The notes under the pieces were generated by a model that was not told the DNA's origin, did no database searches, and saw only the letters and a list, made by a program, of their open reading frames with translations. DNA of 23,285 nucleotides. Origin: CAYSYY01 sp964576115 [NCBI: uncultured Gemmatimonadota bacterium] (GTDB taxonomy: Bacteria; Blakebacterota; Blakebacteria; Blakebacterales). The position numbers were made by a program, and so were the translations under genes. Where the stretch lies: NCBI GenBank assembly GCA_964576115.1, contig CAZNUA010000017.1, positions 45,991 through 69,275 of the forward strand. The letters are read 5' to 3'. Below are positions 8,028 through 17,566 of this stretch, one piece after another (the first letter of the stretch is position 1; the number at the start of each line of letters is the position of its first letter).

Positions 8028-9230
8028 TCAGATGCTCGCCAGAGCCTGGTCGAGATCGGCGATGATGTCTTCGACGCGTTCGATCCCGACCGAGATCCTG
8101 ATCAGGTTCTCGGTGATGTGGAACTGGGCCAGTTCGTCGACCGAGTAGGTCGAGTGGGTCATACTGGCGGGATGCTGGATGAGGGTGTCACAATCCCCCA
8201 GACTGACGGCCAGGGTGCAGAGCTTCAGCTGGTTCAGGAAGGCGGAACCGGCTTCTCTTCCACCCTTAATGTAAAACGTTACCATTCCGCCGTAACCGCT
8301 CATTTGACGGGATGCTATCTCGTGCTGAGGGTGGCTCTCCAGGCCGGGATAGGCGACCTTCTCGATCTGTGGATGGGCCTCGAGGTATTCGGCTATCCGC
8401 AGGGCGTTGGTTTCGTGCCGCTCCATGCGGACCGGCAGGGTTTTCAGTCCTCTGATCAGCAGCCAGGCATCGAAGGGGCTGATACATCCGCCCAGATCGC
8501 GCAGCGATTCGGAACGCAGGATACCGACGTGTTCGGTACTTCCGACCACGATCCCGGCAACCACGTCACCGTGCCCGGAGGTGTACTTGGTGCAGCTGTG
8601 CATGACCATGTCGGCGCCCAGTTCCAGGGGCAGCTGGAAGTAGGGCGTGGCGAAGGTGTTGTCGACCACCAGGAGGACGCCCTTCTCTTTCGCGATCTCT
8701 GCCACGGCGGCGATATCAACCACCTTGAGAGTCGGATTGGCCGGGGTTTCGATCCAGATCAGGCGGGTTTTCGCGTCGATCGCGTCGCGCACCTGGTCCA
8801 GATCGAGGGCGTCGACCATGTGAGCCGTGATGTCCACCTTGGGCAGGATGTGCGCAGCCAGGGAGTGGGTGCCGCCATAGACCGGCTGGCAGAGGACGAT
8901 GTTGTCGCCGGACCGGCAGAAGCCCATGACCACCGCGGTGGTCGCGGCCATGCCGCTCGAAAAGGCGACTCCGGCTTCGGCCCCCTCGAGCAGGGCCATG
9001 GTCTGCTCCAGGGCTTTCGTGGTGGGGTTGCCGATACGGGAGTAGATATACCCGGTTTCTTCTCCGGCGAAGATGGCGGCGCCGGCTTCGGCGCTTCGGA
9101 AAGCGAAGGTGCTGGTCTGGTAGATCGGTTTGGTGACGGCTCCGGTCACCGGATCGGTGCCACCCGAGCCGTGAATCGCCCTGGTCTCGATACCCCAGTT
9201 GCGCATGTCACCTTCACTCATCTCGGACAT
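8028..9230 (-). CDS. Cystathionine/methionine gamma-lyase-type PLP enzyme
   Basis: This is a member of the Cys/Met-metabolism PLP-dependent family (cystathionine gamma-lyase, gamma-synthase, methionine gamma-lyase, O-acyl-homoserine sulfhydrylase). From the chosen start (400 residues) the PLP-binding lysine is K215 in SCTKYTSGHGD. The cofactor-contacting Asp is D190 in VVDNTFATP, and the substrate-loop Tyr is Y118 in VYGGT. Classic methionine gamma-lyases have Cys in place of the first Gly of that loop, so cystathionine gamma-lyase is slightly favoured, but sequence cannot fix the substrate. The ATG at 9230 has GGGAG 7 nt upstream; a farther ATG at 9272 would extend into the epimerase gene. 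The gene overlaps the epimerase by 17 nt. Both candidate lyases release 2-oxobutyrate, a propionyl-CoA precursor, which fits the neighbours. Confidence 0.9.
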   Translation of the reverse strand: MSEMSEGDMRNWGIETRAIHGSGGTDPVTGAVTKPIYQTSTFAFRSAEAGAAIFAGEETGYIYSRIGNPTTKALEQTMALLEGAEAGVAFSSGMAATTAVVMGFCRSGDNIVLCQPVYGGTHSLAAHILPKVDITAHMVDALDLDQVRDAIDAKTRLIWIETPANPTLKVVDIAAVAEIAKEKGVLLVVDNTFATPYFQLPLELGADMVMHSCTKYTSGHGDVVAGIVVGSTEHVGILRSESLRDLGGCISPFDAWLLIRGLKTLPVRMERHETNALRIAEYLEAHPQIEKVAYPGLESHPQHEIASRQMSGYGGMVTFYIKGGREAGSAFLNQLKLCTLAVSLGDCDTLIQHPASMTHSTYSVDELAQFHITENLIRISVGIERVEDIIADLDQALASI

Positions 9231-9665
9231 CGTTTCTCTCCCGGTTGGTGTCCTCTTCAGCGATGAACTCACTCAGAATCCCGCCGCTGCTTTTGGGGTG
9301 CACGAAAGCGACTGGACGTCCCTCTACCCCGATATCGTCTCCGGAGCCGAGCAGTTCGAAACCCTCGGTTTCCAGACGCTTCAAGGTACCTTTCAGGTCG
9401 GCGGCGGCATAGCAGATATGGTGCAGTCCCGGTCCGCGCCTGGCCACGAACCTGGCCACGGGTGAATCGGGATCGGTGGCTTCGAGCAATTCGATTTTAC
9501 TCTGCCCGACCTCGAACATCGCCACCCGCACGCGCTGGGCCTCGCTCTCGGCCGTCGAGACAGGACCGCGTCCCAGCAGGCGGGTAAAGAGAGCGGTCGC
9601 CTCCTCCAGGTCGGCCACGGCGACGGCCACGTGATCGATGCGGGCGGCAGAGGCAGGGTCGGTCA

Positions 9666-9666
<1 letters not shown>
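9214..9666 (-). CDS. mce: Methylmalonyl-CoA epimerase
   Basis: The epimerase interconverts (2S)- and (2R)-methylmalonyl-CoA, supplying the isomer used by the mutase. The 150-residue protein is a vicinal-oxygen-chelate (glyoxalase) fold with two repeats. Visible motifs are IDHVAVAV with metal-ligand His12, KIELLEATDPDSPVARF, GLHHICY around residues 81-86, and the C-terminal LSEFIAE with Glu133, all typical of the family. The ATG at 9666 overlaps the mutase stop by 1 nt (TGATG), so the pair is translationally coupled. The open frame continues upstream within the mutase gene, but without family-like sequence. Its 3' end overlaps the gamma-lyase gene by 17 nt. Confidence 0.93.
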
Positions 9667-11278
<1,612 letters not shown>

Positions 11279-11279
<1 letters not shown>

Positions 11280-12079
11280 TACCTGCCCTTCCAGTCGGCG
11301 GCGCGCTTCTCCAGGAAAGCCTGGATTCCCTCGGCCTTGTCATCGGTGGCCATGATAGCCCCGAATTCCCGGGCCTCGGTGCGGTAGCCCTCGTCGTGAT
11401 CGCCGTAGGCGGCATCCATGGCCCGCTTGATGGCCGATATCGCCACCGGCGACTTGCCGGCGATGGCCCGGGCCAGGTCGAGGCTTTCCTTCAGGGCGCT
11501 GCCTTCTGGTGCGATCCGTTCGACCAGGCCCAGTTCGGCGGCCTTGGCGGCGCTGAGCATATCGCCTGTCATCATCAGTTCGGCGGCCTTGCCGTAACCG
11601 ACCAGACGGGTGAACCGCTGGGTGCCGCCGTAGCCGGGCAGCAGGCCGAGGTTGACCTCGGGCTGTCCGAAACGGGCGTTCTCGGCCGCCACGCGGATGT
11701 CGCAGGCCATGGCCAGCTCGCAGCCCCCTCCGAGTGCGAAACCGTTGACGGCCGCGATGGTGGGTTTGGGCAGCTGTTCGAGCTTGCGGAACAGAGCCTG
11801 CCCGCGACGGGAAAAATCCTCTCCGCCGGCGACATCGAGGGGCTGGATCTCGGTGATGTCGGCTCCGGCCACGAAGGCCTTCTCCCCCGCCCCGGTCAGG
11901 ACGATGACCCTGATCTCGTCATCGGCCGCCAGGTCGTCGAGAGCCGCTTCCAGTTCGTCGAGGGTGGCGATGCTCAGGGCGTTCAGGACCTTGGGGCGGT
12001 CGATGGTCACGATGGCCACATGACCGTCGCGCTCGACCCCGACCGCGGCCCCGCCGCCCGACTCTGTTGTCTGGCTCAT
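11279..12079 (-). CDS. Enoyl-CoA hydratase (crotonase family)
   Basis: Enoyl-CoA hydratase adds water to 2-enoyl-CoA to give 3-hydroxyacyl-CoA in beta-oxidation. The 266-residue protein has the crotonase oxyanion segments FVAGADITE (about 69-77) and [12 protein letters not shown]. The two catalytic glutamates are E121 (in GGGCELA) and E141 (in [12 protein letters not shown]), so hydratase activity is expected rather than another crotonase reaction. The ATG at 12079 has GGAGGA 8 nt upstream; the frame continues 12 codons further without conserved sequence. It sits between an acyl-CoA dehydrogenase and the mutase, overlapping the mutase by 1 nt. It could be the short-chain (crotonyl-CoA) enzyme, but chain length is not readable from sequence. 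Confidence 0.94.
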
Positions 12080-12146
12080 TATCTGACTCCTCCAGTCCCT
12101 CCGGGGACCGATCACGACAGGCCCCGGGTCATGAATGCTGCCTCTC

Positions 12147-13292
12147 TCAGTCGGCCAGCATGGCGCGCGAAATCACGATCCGCTGGGCTTCGCTCGTGCC
12201 CTCGTAAATTTCGCAGATCTTGGCGTCGCGCATCAGACGCGACACCGTATACTCGGCGGTGTAGCCGTAGCCGCCGTGGATCTGCACCGCCTCGAGCGCC
12301 GCCCGCATGGCGGCTTCGCTGGCCAGCAGCTTGGCCATGCTCGATTCTTTGGTGTGCCGCCGACCCTGATCACGTATCCATGCCGCCCGCCAGGTCAGCA
12401 GGCGGGCTGCCTCGAGTTCGGTGGCCATGTCGGCGATCTTCCACTGGATGGCCTGGAAAGCCGCCAGCGGACGACCGAACTGCTCGCGCTCCCTGGCATA
12501 GGCGATGCTCTCGTCCAGGCAGGCCTGACCGATCCCCAGGGCCTGGGCGGCGATGCCGAGCCGGCCCACGTCGAGGGTGGCCATGGCGATGCGGAAGCCC
12601 TTGTTCTCCTCTCCGAGCATGTTGGCCGCCGGCACCCGGCAGTCCTCGAAACTCAGGGGAACGCAGTCGGAGCAGCGGATCCCGACCTTGTCCTCGTGTT
12701 TGCCGACCTCCAAACCGGGGGTCCCCTTCTCGATCAGGAAGGCGCTGATTCCCTTCCCGCTCGGGGCCTCCGGGTCGGTCTTGGCATACGTCAGGACCAC
12801 GTCGCACGAATCGCCGTTAGTGGTGAAGGCCTTGGCGCCGTTGATGACCCATTCGTCGCCGTCGCGGACAGCGGTGGTCTTGATCGAGCCGGCGTCGGTT
12901 CCCGCTCCCGGTTCGGTCAGAGCGTAGGAGCCCAGGATCTCCCCCGGTGCCAGACGTTTCAGAAAACGCTCCTTCTGGTCGTCATTGCCGTAGTGGTAGA
13001 TCGGCTCGCAACACAGGCTGTTGTTCACGCTCATGATCACGCCCACCCCGGCGTCGGCCCGGCAGATTTCCTCCAGTGCTAACGCATAGGCGACGTGCCC
13101 CGCTCCGGTACCGCCGTATTCCTCGGGCACGGCGATGCCCATGAAACCCAGCTCGCCGAGCTGTTTGACGATGTCGGTCGGGAACTCGGCCTTCTCATCC
13201 CGTTCGGCTGCACCGGGCTTTATCTCGCTCTCGGCGAAATCGCGGGCCGCCTGCCGGATGAATTCCTGCTCCTCGGTGAGTTTGAAATCCAC
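12147..13292 (-). CDS. Acyl-CoA dehydrogenase (short-chain/butyryl-CoA type)
   Basis: This FAD enzyme oxidises acyl-CoA to 2-enoyl-CoA and passes electrons to electron-transfer flavoprotein. The 381-residue protein has the three-domain family layout: an N-terminal helical domain, the FAD signature YALTEPGAGTDAGS (about 128-141), and the C-terminal domain with QIHGGYGYTAEY. The catalytic base is Glu364 in IYEGTSEAQR, the position used by short- and medium-chain and butyryl-CoA dehydrogenases. The start is GTG at 13292 with AGGAG 7 nt upstream. It is followed by the hydratase and preceded by 3-hydroxyacyl-CoA dehydrogenase. Electron-transfer flavoprotein genes are not in the window. It is a paralogue of the dehydrogenase at 16389-17531. 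Confidence 0.94.
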   Translation of the reverse strand: MDFKLTEEQEFIRQAARDFAESEIKPGAAERDEKAEFPTDIVKQLGELGFMGIAVPEEYGGTGAGHVAYALALEEICRADAGVGVIMSVNNSLCCEPIYHYGNDDQKERFLKRLAPGEILGSYALTEPGAGTDAGSIKTTAVRDGDEWVINGAKAFTTNGDSCDVVLTYAKTDPEAPSGKGISAFLIEKGTPGLEVGKHEDKVGIRCSDCVPLSFEDCRVPAANMLGEENKGFRIAMATLDVGRLGIAAQALGIGQACLDESIAYAREREQFGRPLAAFQAIQWKIADMATELEAARLLTWRAAWIRDQGRRHTKESSMAKLLASEAAMRAALEAVQIHGGYGYTAEYTVSRLMRDAKICEIYEGTSEAQRIVISRAMLAD

Positions 13293-13331
13293 GCTGCTTC
13301 TCCTGTCATGAGGTGCCGGTATCCGGGCGCA

Positions 13332-14186
13332 TCACTCGCTGTAGTCGTAAAAACCCCGACCGCTCTTGCGTCCCAGATGCCCCGCCGCCACCATCCGGCG
13401 CAGCAGCGGGCAGGGCCGGTACTTCGAATCGCCCAGGCCGCTGTGCAGGACCTCCATGATGTCGAGGCAGACATCGAGACCAATGAAATCGGCCAGGGTC
13501 AGGGGACCCATCGGGTGGGCCATGCCCAGCTTCATGACGGTATCGATCGCCTCGACCTCGGCCACCCCCTCCATCAGGGCGTAGACGGCCTCGTTGATCA
13601 TCGGCATCAGCACCCGGTTGGACACGAAGCCGGGGTAGTCGTGCACTTCGACCGGGGTTTTGCCCAGGGCGGTGGCTTCGGCCATCACCGCCGCGGTGGT
13701 CTCATCGGAGGTGGCGTGGCCGCGGATGACCTCGACCAGCTTCATCATCGGTACGGGATTGAAGAAATGCATACCGATGAATCTCTCGGGCCGTGAGGTC
13801 AGAGCTCCCAGGTGCGTGATCGAAATCGAGGAGGTGTTCGAGGCCATGATGGCGTCTGATCCGGCCAGAGCATCGAGCCTGGTCCAGACCTCTTCCTTGG
13901 TCTCCTCCTTCTCCAGGACCGCTTCGACGATCAGGTCGGCCTCGGCGGCGGCGTCGAGTTCAAGGGTGAAATCGATACCGGCCAGAGCGGCGTCGGCCGC
14001 GGCCTGGTCGATGATCTCTTTCTTGACCTGCCGGCCCAGGTTCTTCTCGATCGTGCCGCGGGCGCGGTCGAGGTACTCCTGGGCGATATCCACCAGTGCA
14101 ACCTGGCGTCCGGCCAGAGCGGCCACGTGGGCGATACCGTTGCCCATGGTGCCGGCCCCGATGACTGTAATTTTCTCGATAGCCAC
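13332..14186 (-). CDS. 3-hydroxyacyl-CoA (3-hydroxybutyryl-CoA) dehydrogenase
   Basis: This enzyme oxidises 3-hydroxyacyl-CoA to 3-ketoacyl-CoA with NAD, or runs in reverse in butyrate synthesis. The 284-residue single-function protein has the Rossmann motif GAGTMGNG at residues 10-17 and the catalytic pair His140 and Glu152 in [15 protein letters not shown]. The C-terminal domain contains [17 protein letters not shown] and ends [11 protein letters not shown], as in Clostridium Hbd. Two starts compete: TTG 14195 directly abuts an AAAGG, while GTG 14186 has it 9 nt upstream, so 14186 is chosen. It follows the thiolase by 18 nt. A multifunctional FadB is excluded, because the hydratase is a separate gene. 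Confidence 0.94.
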   Translation of the reverse strand: MAIEKITVIGAGTMGNGIAHVAALAGRQVALVDIAQEYLDRARGTIEKNLGRQVKKEIIDQAAADAALAGIDFTLELDAAAEADLIVEAVLEKEETKEEVWTRLDALAGSDAIMASNTSSISITHLGALTSRPERFIGMHFFNPVPMMKLVEVIRGHATSDETTAAVMAEATALGKTPVEVHDYPGFVSNRVLMPMINEAVYALMEGVAEVEAIDTVMKLGMAHPMGPLTLADFIGLDVCLDIMEVLHSGLGDSKYRPCPLLRRMVAAGHLGRKSGRGFYDYSE

Positions 14187-14204
14187 GGTATCCAACCTTT
14201 CCGA

Positions 14205-15401
14205 TCAGGATTCGAGTTCGACCGCCAGGGCCACGGCACCGCCGCCGCCCAGGCAGAGCGTCGCCAGACCGGTTGAAAGACCCCGGTTGCGCAACGCGTG
14301 AATGAGGGTGGTGAGGACACGGGCGCCGCTGGCTCCGATGGGGTGCCCCAGCGCAATCGCGCCCCCGTTGACGTTGACCCGCTCCCAGTCCCAGTCCAGT
14401 TCCCGGCCGTCTGCCAGGGCCTGGGCGGCGAAAGCCTCGTTGGCCTCGATCAGGTCGTAGTCGTTGATCGTCGTGCCCTGCTTCTCGAGCAGGCGCCGTA
14501 CGGCCTGGACCGGGGCGTAAAAGAGTTCCTTCGGCTCGACCGAAGCCTGATCGTACCCGGTGATCCGGGCCAGGATCGGCGCCCCGAGTTCCTCGGCCGT
14601 TTCGCGGGCCGCAACCACGACCGCCGATGCCCCGTCGTTCAGCCCGGGGCTGTTGCCGGCCGTGACGATCCCCTCCTTATCGAAGGCGGGACGAAGCTTG
14701 GCCAGGATCTCGACCGTGGTATCCGACCGGTAGGATTCGTCGTGATCGAAGATGACCGGCTCTCCCCTTCGTTGGGGGACCTCGACCGGAACGATCTCGG
14801 CCTCAAAGCGACCCTCTTCCCAGGCCCGGGCGGTCTTGGCCTGGCTCTCGGCGGCGTAGGCGTCAAGATCCTCGCGGGATAGACCCGATTTCTCGGCCGT
14901 GTACTCGGCCAGTATGCCCATGTGGCAGCCGTTGAAGCCGCACCAGAGGCCGTCGTGGATCATCAGATCGGTCAGTTCGGCGTTGCCCATCCGCAGACCG
15001 GTCCGGGCCTTGAAGAGCCCGTAGGGGACATTGCTCATGCTCTCCTGACCACCGGCCACGAAGAGCGAGCCGTCACCGGCCTTGATCATGGCGGCGGCCA
15101 GCATGACCGTTTTCAGCCCCGAGCCGCAGACCTTGTTGACGGTGGTGGCGGGGATCGTACCGGGCAGACCGGCCCCGATCGACGCCTGCCGGGCCGGGGC
15201 CTGGCCGACGCCGGCCTGGACCACCTGACCCATCAGGACTTCATCGATACGATCGACTCCTATGCCTGCCCGCTCGATGGCGGCCTTGATGGCGATCGAA
15301 CCCAGGCCGGGGGCCGGCAGGGAGCTCAGGGTTCCCTGGAAGGTCCCGGTAGGGGTTCTCACGGCACTCAGGATAACCGGTTCTCTGGCGCTCGCGCTCA
15401 T
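14205..15401 (-). CDS. Acetyl-CoA acetyltransferase (thiolase)
   Basis: Thiolase cleaves 3-ketoacyl-CoA with CoA, or condenses two acetyl-CoA to acetoacetyl-CoA. The 398-residue protein has the nucleophilic Cys92 in NKVCGSGLK, the active-site His353 in [16 protein letters not shown] and the second Cys383 in CLGGGG. All three lie within a few residues of the standard 89/348/378 positions. The ATG at 15401 has GGAAAGGA 6 nt upstream; the frame is open 80 codons further but that part is unrelated to thiolases. A biosynthetic (AtoB/PhaA-like) and a degradative (FadA-like) role cannot be separated by sequence. With dehydrogenase, hydratase and 3-hydroxyacyl-CoA dehydrogenase next to it, a full beta-oxidation turn is encoded here. 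Confidence 0.95.
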   Translation of the reverse strand: MSASAREPVILSAVRTPTGTFQGTLSSLPAPGLGSIAIKAAIERAGIGVDRIDEVLMGQVVQAGVGQAPARQASIGAGLPGTIPATTVNKVCGSGLKTVMLAAAMIKAGDGSLFVAGGQESMSNVPYGLFKARTGLRMGNAELTDLMIHDGLWCGFNGCHMGILAEYTAEKSGLSREDLDAYAAESQAKTARAWEEGRFEAEIVPVEVPQRRGEPVIFDHDESYRSDTTVEILAKLRPAFDKEGIVTAGNSPGLNDGASAVVVAARETAEELGAPILARITGYDQASVEPKELFYAPVQAVRRLLEKQGTTINDYDLIEANEAFAAQALADGRELDWDWERVNVNGGAIALGHPIGASGARVLTTLIHALRNRGLSTGLATLCLGGGGAVALAVELES

Positions 15402-15462
15402 ATTCAGTCCTTTCCCGAAGCTGTTGATCTGTCTCTGTTGACCTTCATCGTCCCGGACGTTC

Positions 15463-16392
15463 TCAGCGCCGCCGGGACGGCACGGTTTCCGTTTCTTCGA
15501 TCTTGTAGGCGCCTGCGGCGCCGGCCCTGATCCGTCCCCACCGCACCCGCGGGGCGTGATAAAATCCCAGCCACGCGTTCCGCTCGGCCGCCCGGGCGAG
15601 CAGGGCCGCTTTGACGCGGGCTGATACCGCCGGTTCGACATCGACCCCTTCGAGGACCTCGCTACGGACGTGCGAGGTGGTCGGAATCAGATCGCCGGCC
15701 AGCAACAGGGTCTGGTCGCGACCTTCGATCCAGATCACCTGATGACCGGGCGTGTGGCCGCCGGTGAGTTCGAGGCGTACACCCGGCATGGGTTCGACGT
15801 CGCCGTCGATGAGATCGAAACGTCCTTCCCGTTCGTAGACACGCGCCACCGCACCCGCCACGTACTGTGCCGTACGCAGATCGGGCGCCTCGGCCGCTTC
15901 GAATTCGGCCCGCTGCACGACCAGCCGGGCCTCGGGCAGGGCCGGTTCGAGTTGTCCGAGCAGGCCCTCGGAGAGCAGGCGCGGATCGGAGAGATCGCCC
16001 CCGGTGATCGCCTCGCCGGCCACGGCCCCGGCGACGTGGTCGAAATGCAGGTGGGTGGCGACGATCGTTCCGACCTCATCGGGATTCACACCCGCTTCGG
16101 CCAGCATCTCTTCGAGCGGTCGTTGGCCCTGCAGGTCATAGCGGTCCCGGGCATGATCGCCCCAGCCGCTGCCGATTCCTGGATCGATGAGAAGACATCC
16201 TTCCGGACCGGTCACAACCGCTGGAGAGATGCCGAGCATGACCCGGTTGTCCGCATCGGGATGGTTCAGCTTTTCCCAGAATACACGCGGGTAGATCCCG
16301 TAGAGGGCGGCTCCGTCGAGCCGGAAAGTTCCCCCGTCGAGGACAGTCAGGCTCAGACCGCCCAGGTCTATTCGCGAAGGAGGCTGGTTCAT
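15463..16392 (-). CDS. Metallo-beta-lactamase-fold hydrolase of unknown substrate
   Basis: The 309-residue protein has the full dinuclear metal set of the metallo-beta-lactamase fold: H114-x-H116-x-D118-H119 (HLHFDH), H213 in GGHTPGHQ, D234 in LLAGDLIPT, and H279 in GFYHAPR. It begins with a GGTFRLDGAALYGIYP segment shared by a broad group of bacterial hydrolases. Relatives include lactonases, thioesterase-like glyoxalase II enzymes and uncharacterised proteins. No signal peptide is seen, so it is probably cytosolic. The ATG at 16392 overlaps the stop of the upstream acyl-CoA dehydrogenase (ATGA). That context makes an acyl-CoA thioester or lactone substrate attractive, but this is inference. 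A 61-nt gap follows before the thiolase start. Confidence 0.88.
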   Translation of the reverse strand: MNQPPSRIDLGGLSLTVLDGGTFRLDGAALYGIYPRVFWEKLNHPDADNRVMLGISPAVVTGPEGCLLIDPGIGSGWGDHARDRYDLQGQRPLEEMLAEAGVNPDEVGTIVATHLHFDHVAGAVAGEAITGGDLSDPRLLSEGLLGQLEPALPEARLVVQRAEFEAAEAPDLRTAQYVAGAVARVYEREGRFDLIDGDVEPMPGVRLELTGGHTPGHQVIWIEGRDQTLLLAGDLIPTTSHVRSEVLEGVDVEPAVSARVKAALLARAAERNAWLGFYHAPRVRWGRIRAGAAGAYKIEETETVPSRRR

Positions 16393-17531
16393 AATTCGGT
16401 CAGAATCTCCCGGGAGATCACCAGTAACTGGATCTCGCTGGTACCCTCCCCGATCGTGGTCAGTTTCATGTCCCGCCACATCCGTTCCACCGGGTAGTCC
16501 TTCGTGTAGCCATATCCGCCATGGAGCTGGATCGCCCGGGTCGTGACCCACTGGGCCACCTCCGAGGCATAGTACTTGGCCATGGCTGAACTCTTGATGA
16601 TGCTCTCACCGGCATCTTTGCGGCGGGCCGATTCGTAGATCAATCCGCGGGCAGCCTCGATCCGGGTGGCCATTTCGGCCAGCATGAACGCGACGGCCTG
16701 GAATTTGGCCAGGGGCCGGCCGAACTGCTCCCGTTCCTGGGTGAACTTCAGAGCTTCTTCGTAGGCCCCCTGGGCCAGTCCCAGGGCCATGGCGCCGATC
16801 GAGATGCGCCCGCCGTCGAGGATTCTCAGAAATTGCTTGAAGCCCTTTCCAGGTTCTCCCAGCAGGTTCTCGTTCGGGACGCGGGCGTTCTCGAAAACAA
16901 CTTCGCAGGTGGTCGAACCGCGGCAGCCGAGTTTGTCGGGGATTTTGTTGACCGTCACTCCCTCGCTGCGCGGATCGATGATGAAGGACGAGATATCGCG
17001 GGTTCCCGCGGTCTGACCGCCGGTGCGGGCGGTGAAAACCATCGTCTCGGCTTCCTTCGCGTTGGTGATCCACAGCTTGGCGCCGTTGACGACCCACTCC
17101 TGGCCCTCCTGCACCGCGGTAGTGCGGGTGGCGCCGGCATCGGACCCGGCATCGGTTTCACTCAGGCCGTAGGCCCCCAGAACCCGCCCGGAAGCCAGAG
17201 GTTCGAGGTATCGCTCTTTTTGCTCGGGGGTGCCGAAGAGATGCAGCGGCTGGCAGGCCAGCGACACATGAGCCGCCATGATCAGGGCGGTCGAACCGCA
17301 TACCCGGGCGATTTCCTCGATGGCGACGGCATAGCAGAGGGTATCCATGCCGCTGCCGCCGTTCTCTTCGGGGATAGTCATCCCCAACAGGCCGAGGTCG
17401 GCCATTTTTTCGATCGACTCGTGCGGGAAGCGCTCATCCCGGTCGATCTCCGCAGCCAGCGGTTTGAGTTCATTTTCGGCGAAACTGCGGACCATTTCCT
17501 GGAGCATGCGGGCGTCTTCAGTCAGGTGCAC
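16389..17531 (-). CDS. Acyl-CoA dehydrogenase (second paralogue)
   Basis: This FAD acyl-CoA dehydrogenase has 380 residues and a normal three-domain layout: an N-terminal helical domain, the YGLSETDAGSDAGAT signature, and LHGGYGYTKDYPVERMWRD near the C-terminus. The catalytic base is Glu362 in IGEGTSEIQ; the Tyr before it in the first paralogue is Gly here, as in several short-branched and isovaleryl-type enzymes, so substrates probably differ. No ATG fits the conserved start. The GTG at 17531 has AGGAG 6 nt upstream and gives MHLTEDARML; the open frame above it extends into recJ. It leads the carbon block and overlaps the metallo-hydrolase by 4 nt. Confidence 0.93.
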   Translation of the reverse strand: MHLTEDARMLQEMVRSFAENELKPLAAEIDRDERFPHESIEKMADLGLLGMTIPEENGGSGMDTLCYAVAIEEIARVCGSTALIMAAHVSLACQPLHLFGTPEQKERYLEPLASGRVLGAYGLSETDAGSDAGATRTTAVQEGQEWVVNGAKLWITNAKEAETMVFTARTGGQTAGTRDISSFIIDPRSEGVTVNKIPDKLGCRGSTTCEVVFENARVPNENLLGEPGKGFKQFLRILDGGRISIGAMALGLAQGAYEEALKFTQEREQFGRPLAKFQAVAFMLAEMATRIEAARGLIYESARRKDAGESIIKSSAMAKYYASEVAQWVTTRAIQLHGGYGYTKDYPVERMWRDMKLTTIGEGTSEIQLLVISREILTEL

Positions 17532-17566
17532 ATCCAGCTCCTTTTCACGTCCCGGTTCATGTACAT

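Noticed and set aside
12080-12146. Possible B12 riboswitch upstream of the mutase/hydratase genes
   Set aside because: The gap is too short for a cobalamin riboswitch and shows no B12-box-like sequence; the mutase itself overlaps the upstream gene.
15402-15641. An 80-codon N-terminal extension of the thiolase
   Set aside because: The extra residues are unlike thiolases, overlap the metallo-hydrolase gene, and a well-placed ribosome binding site precedes the ATG at 15401.
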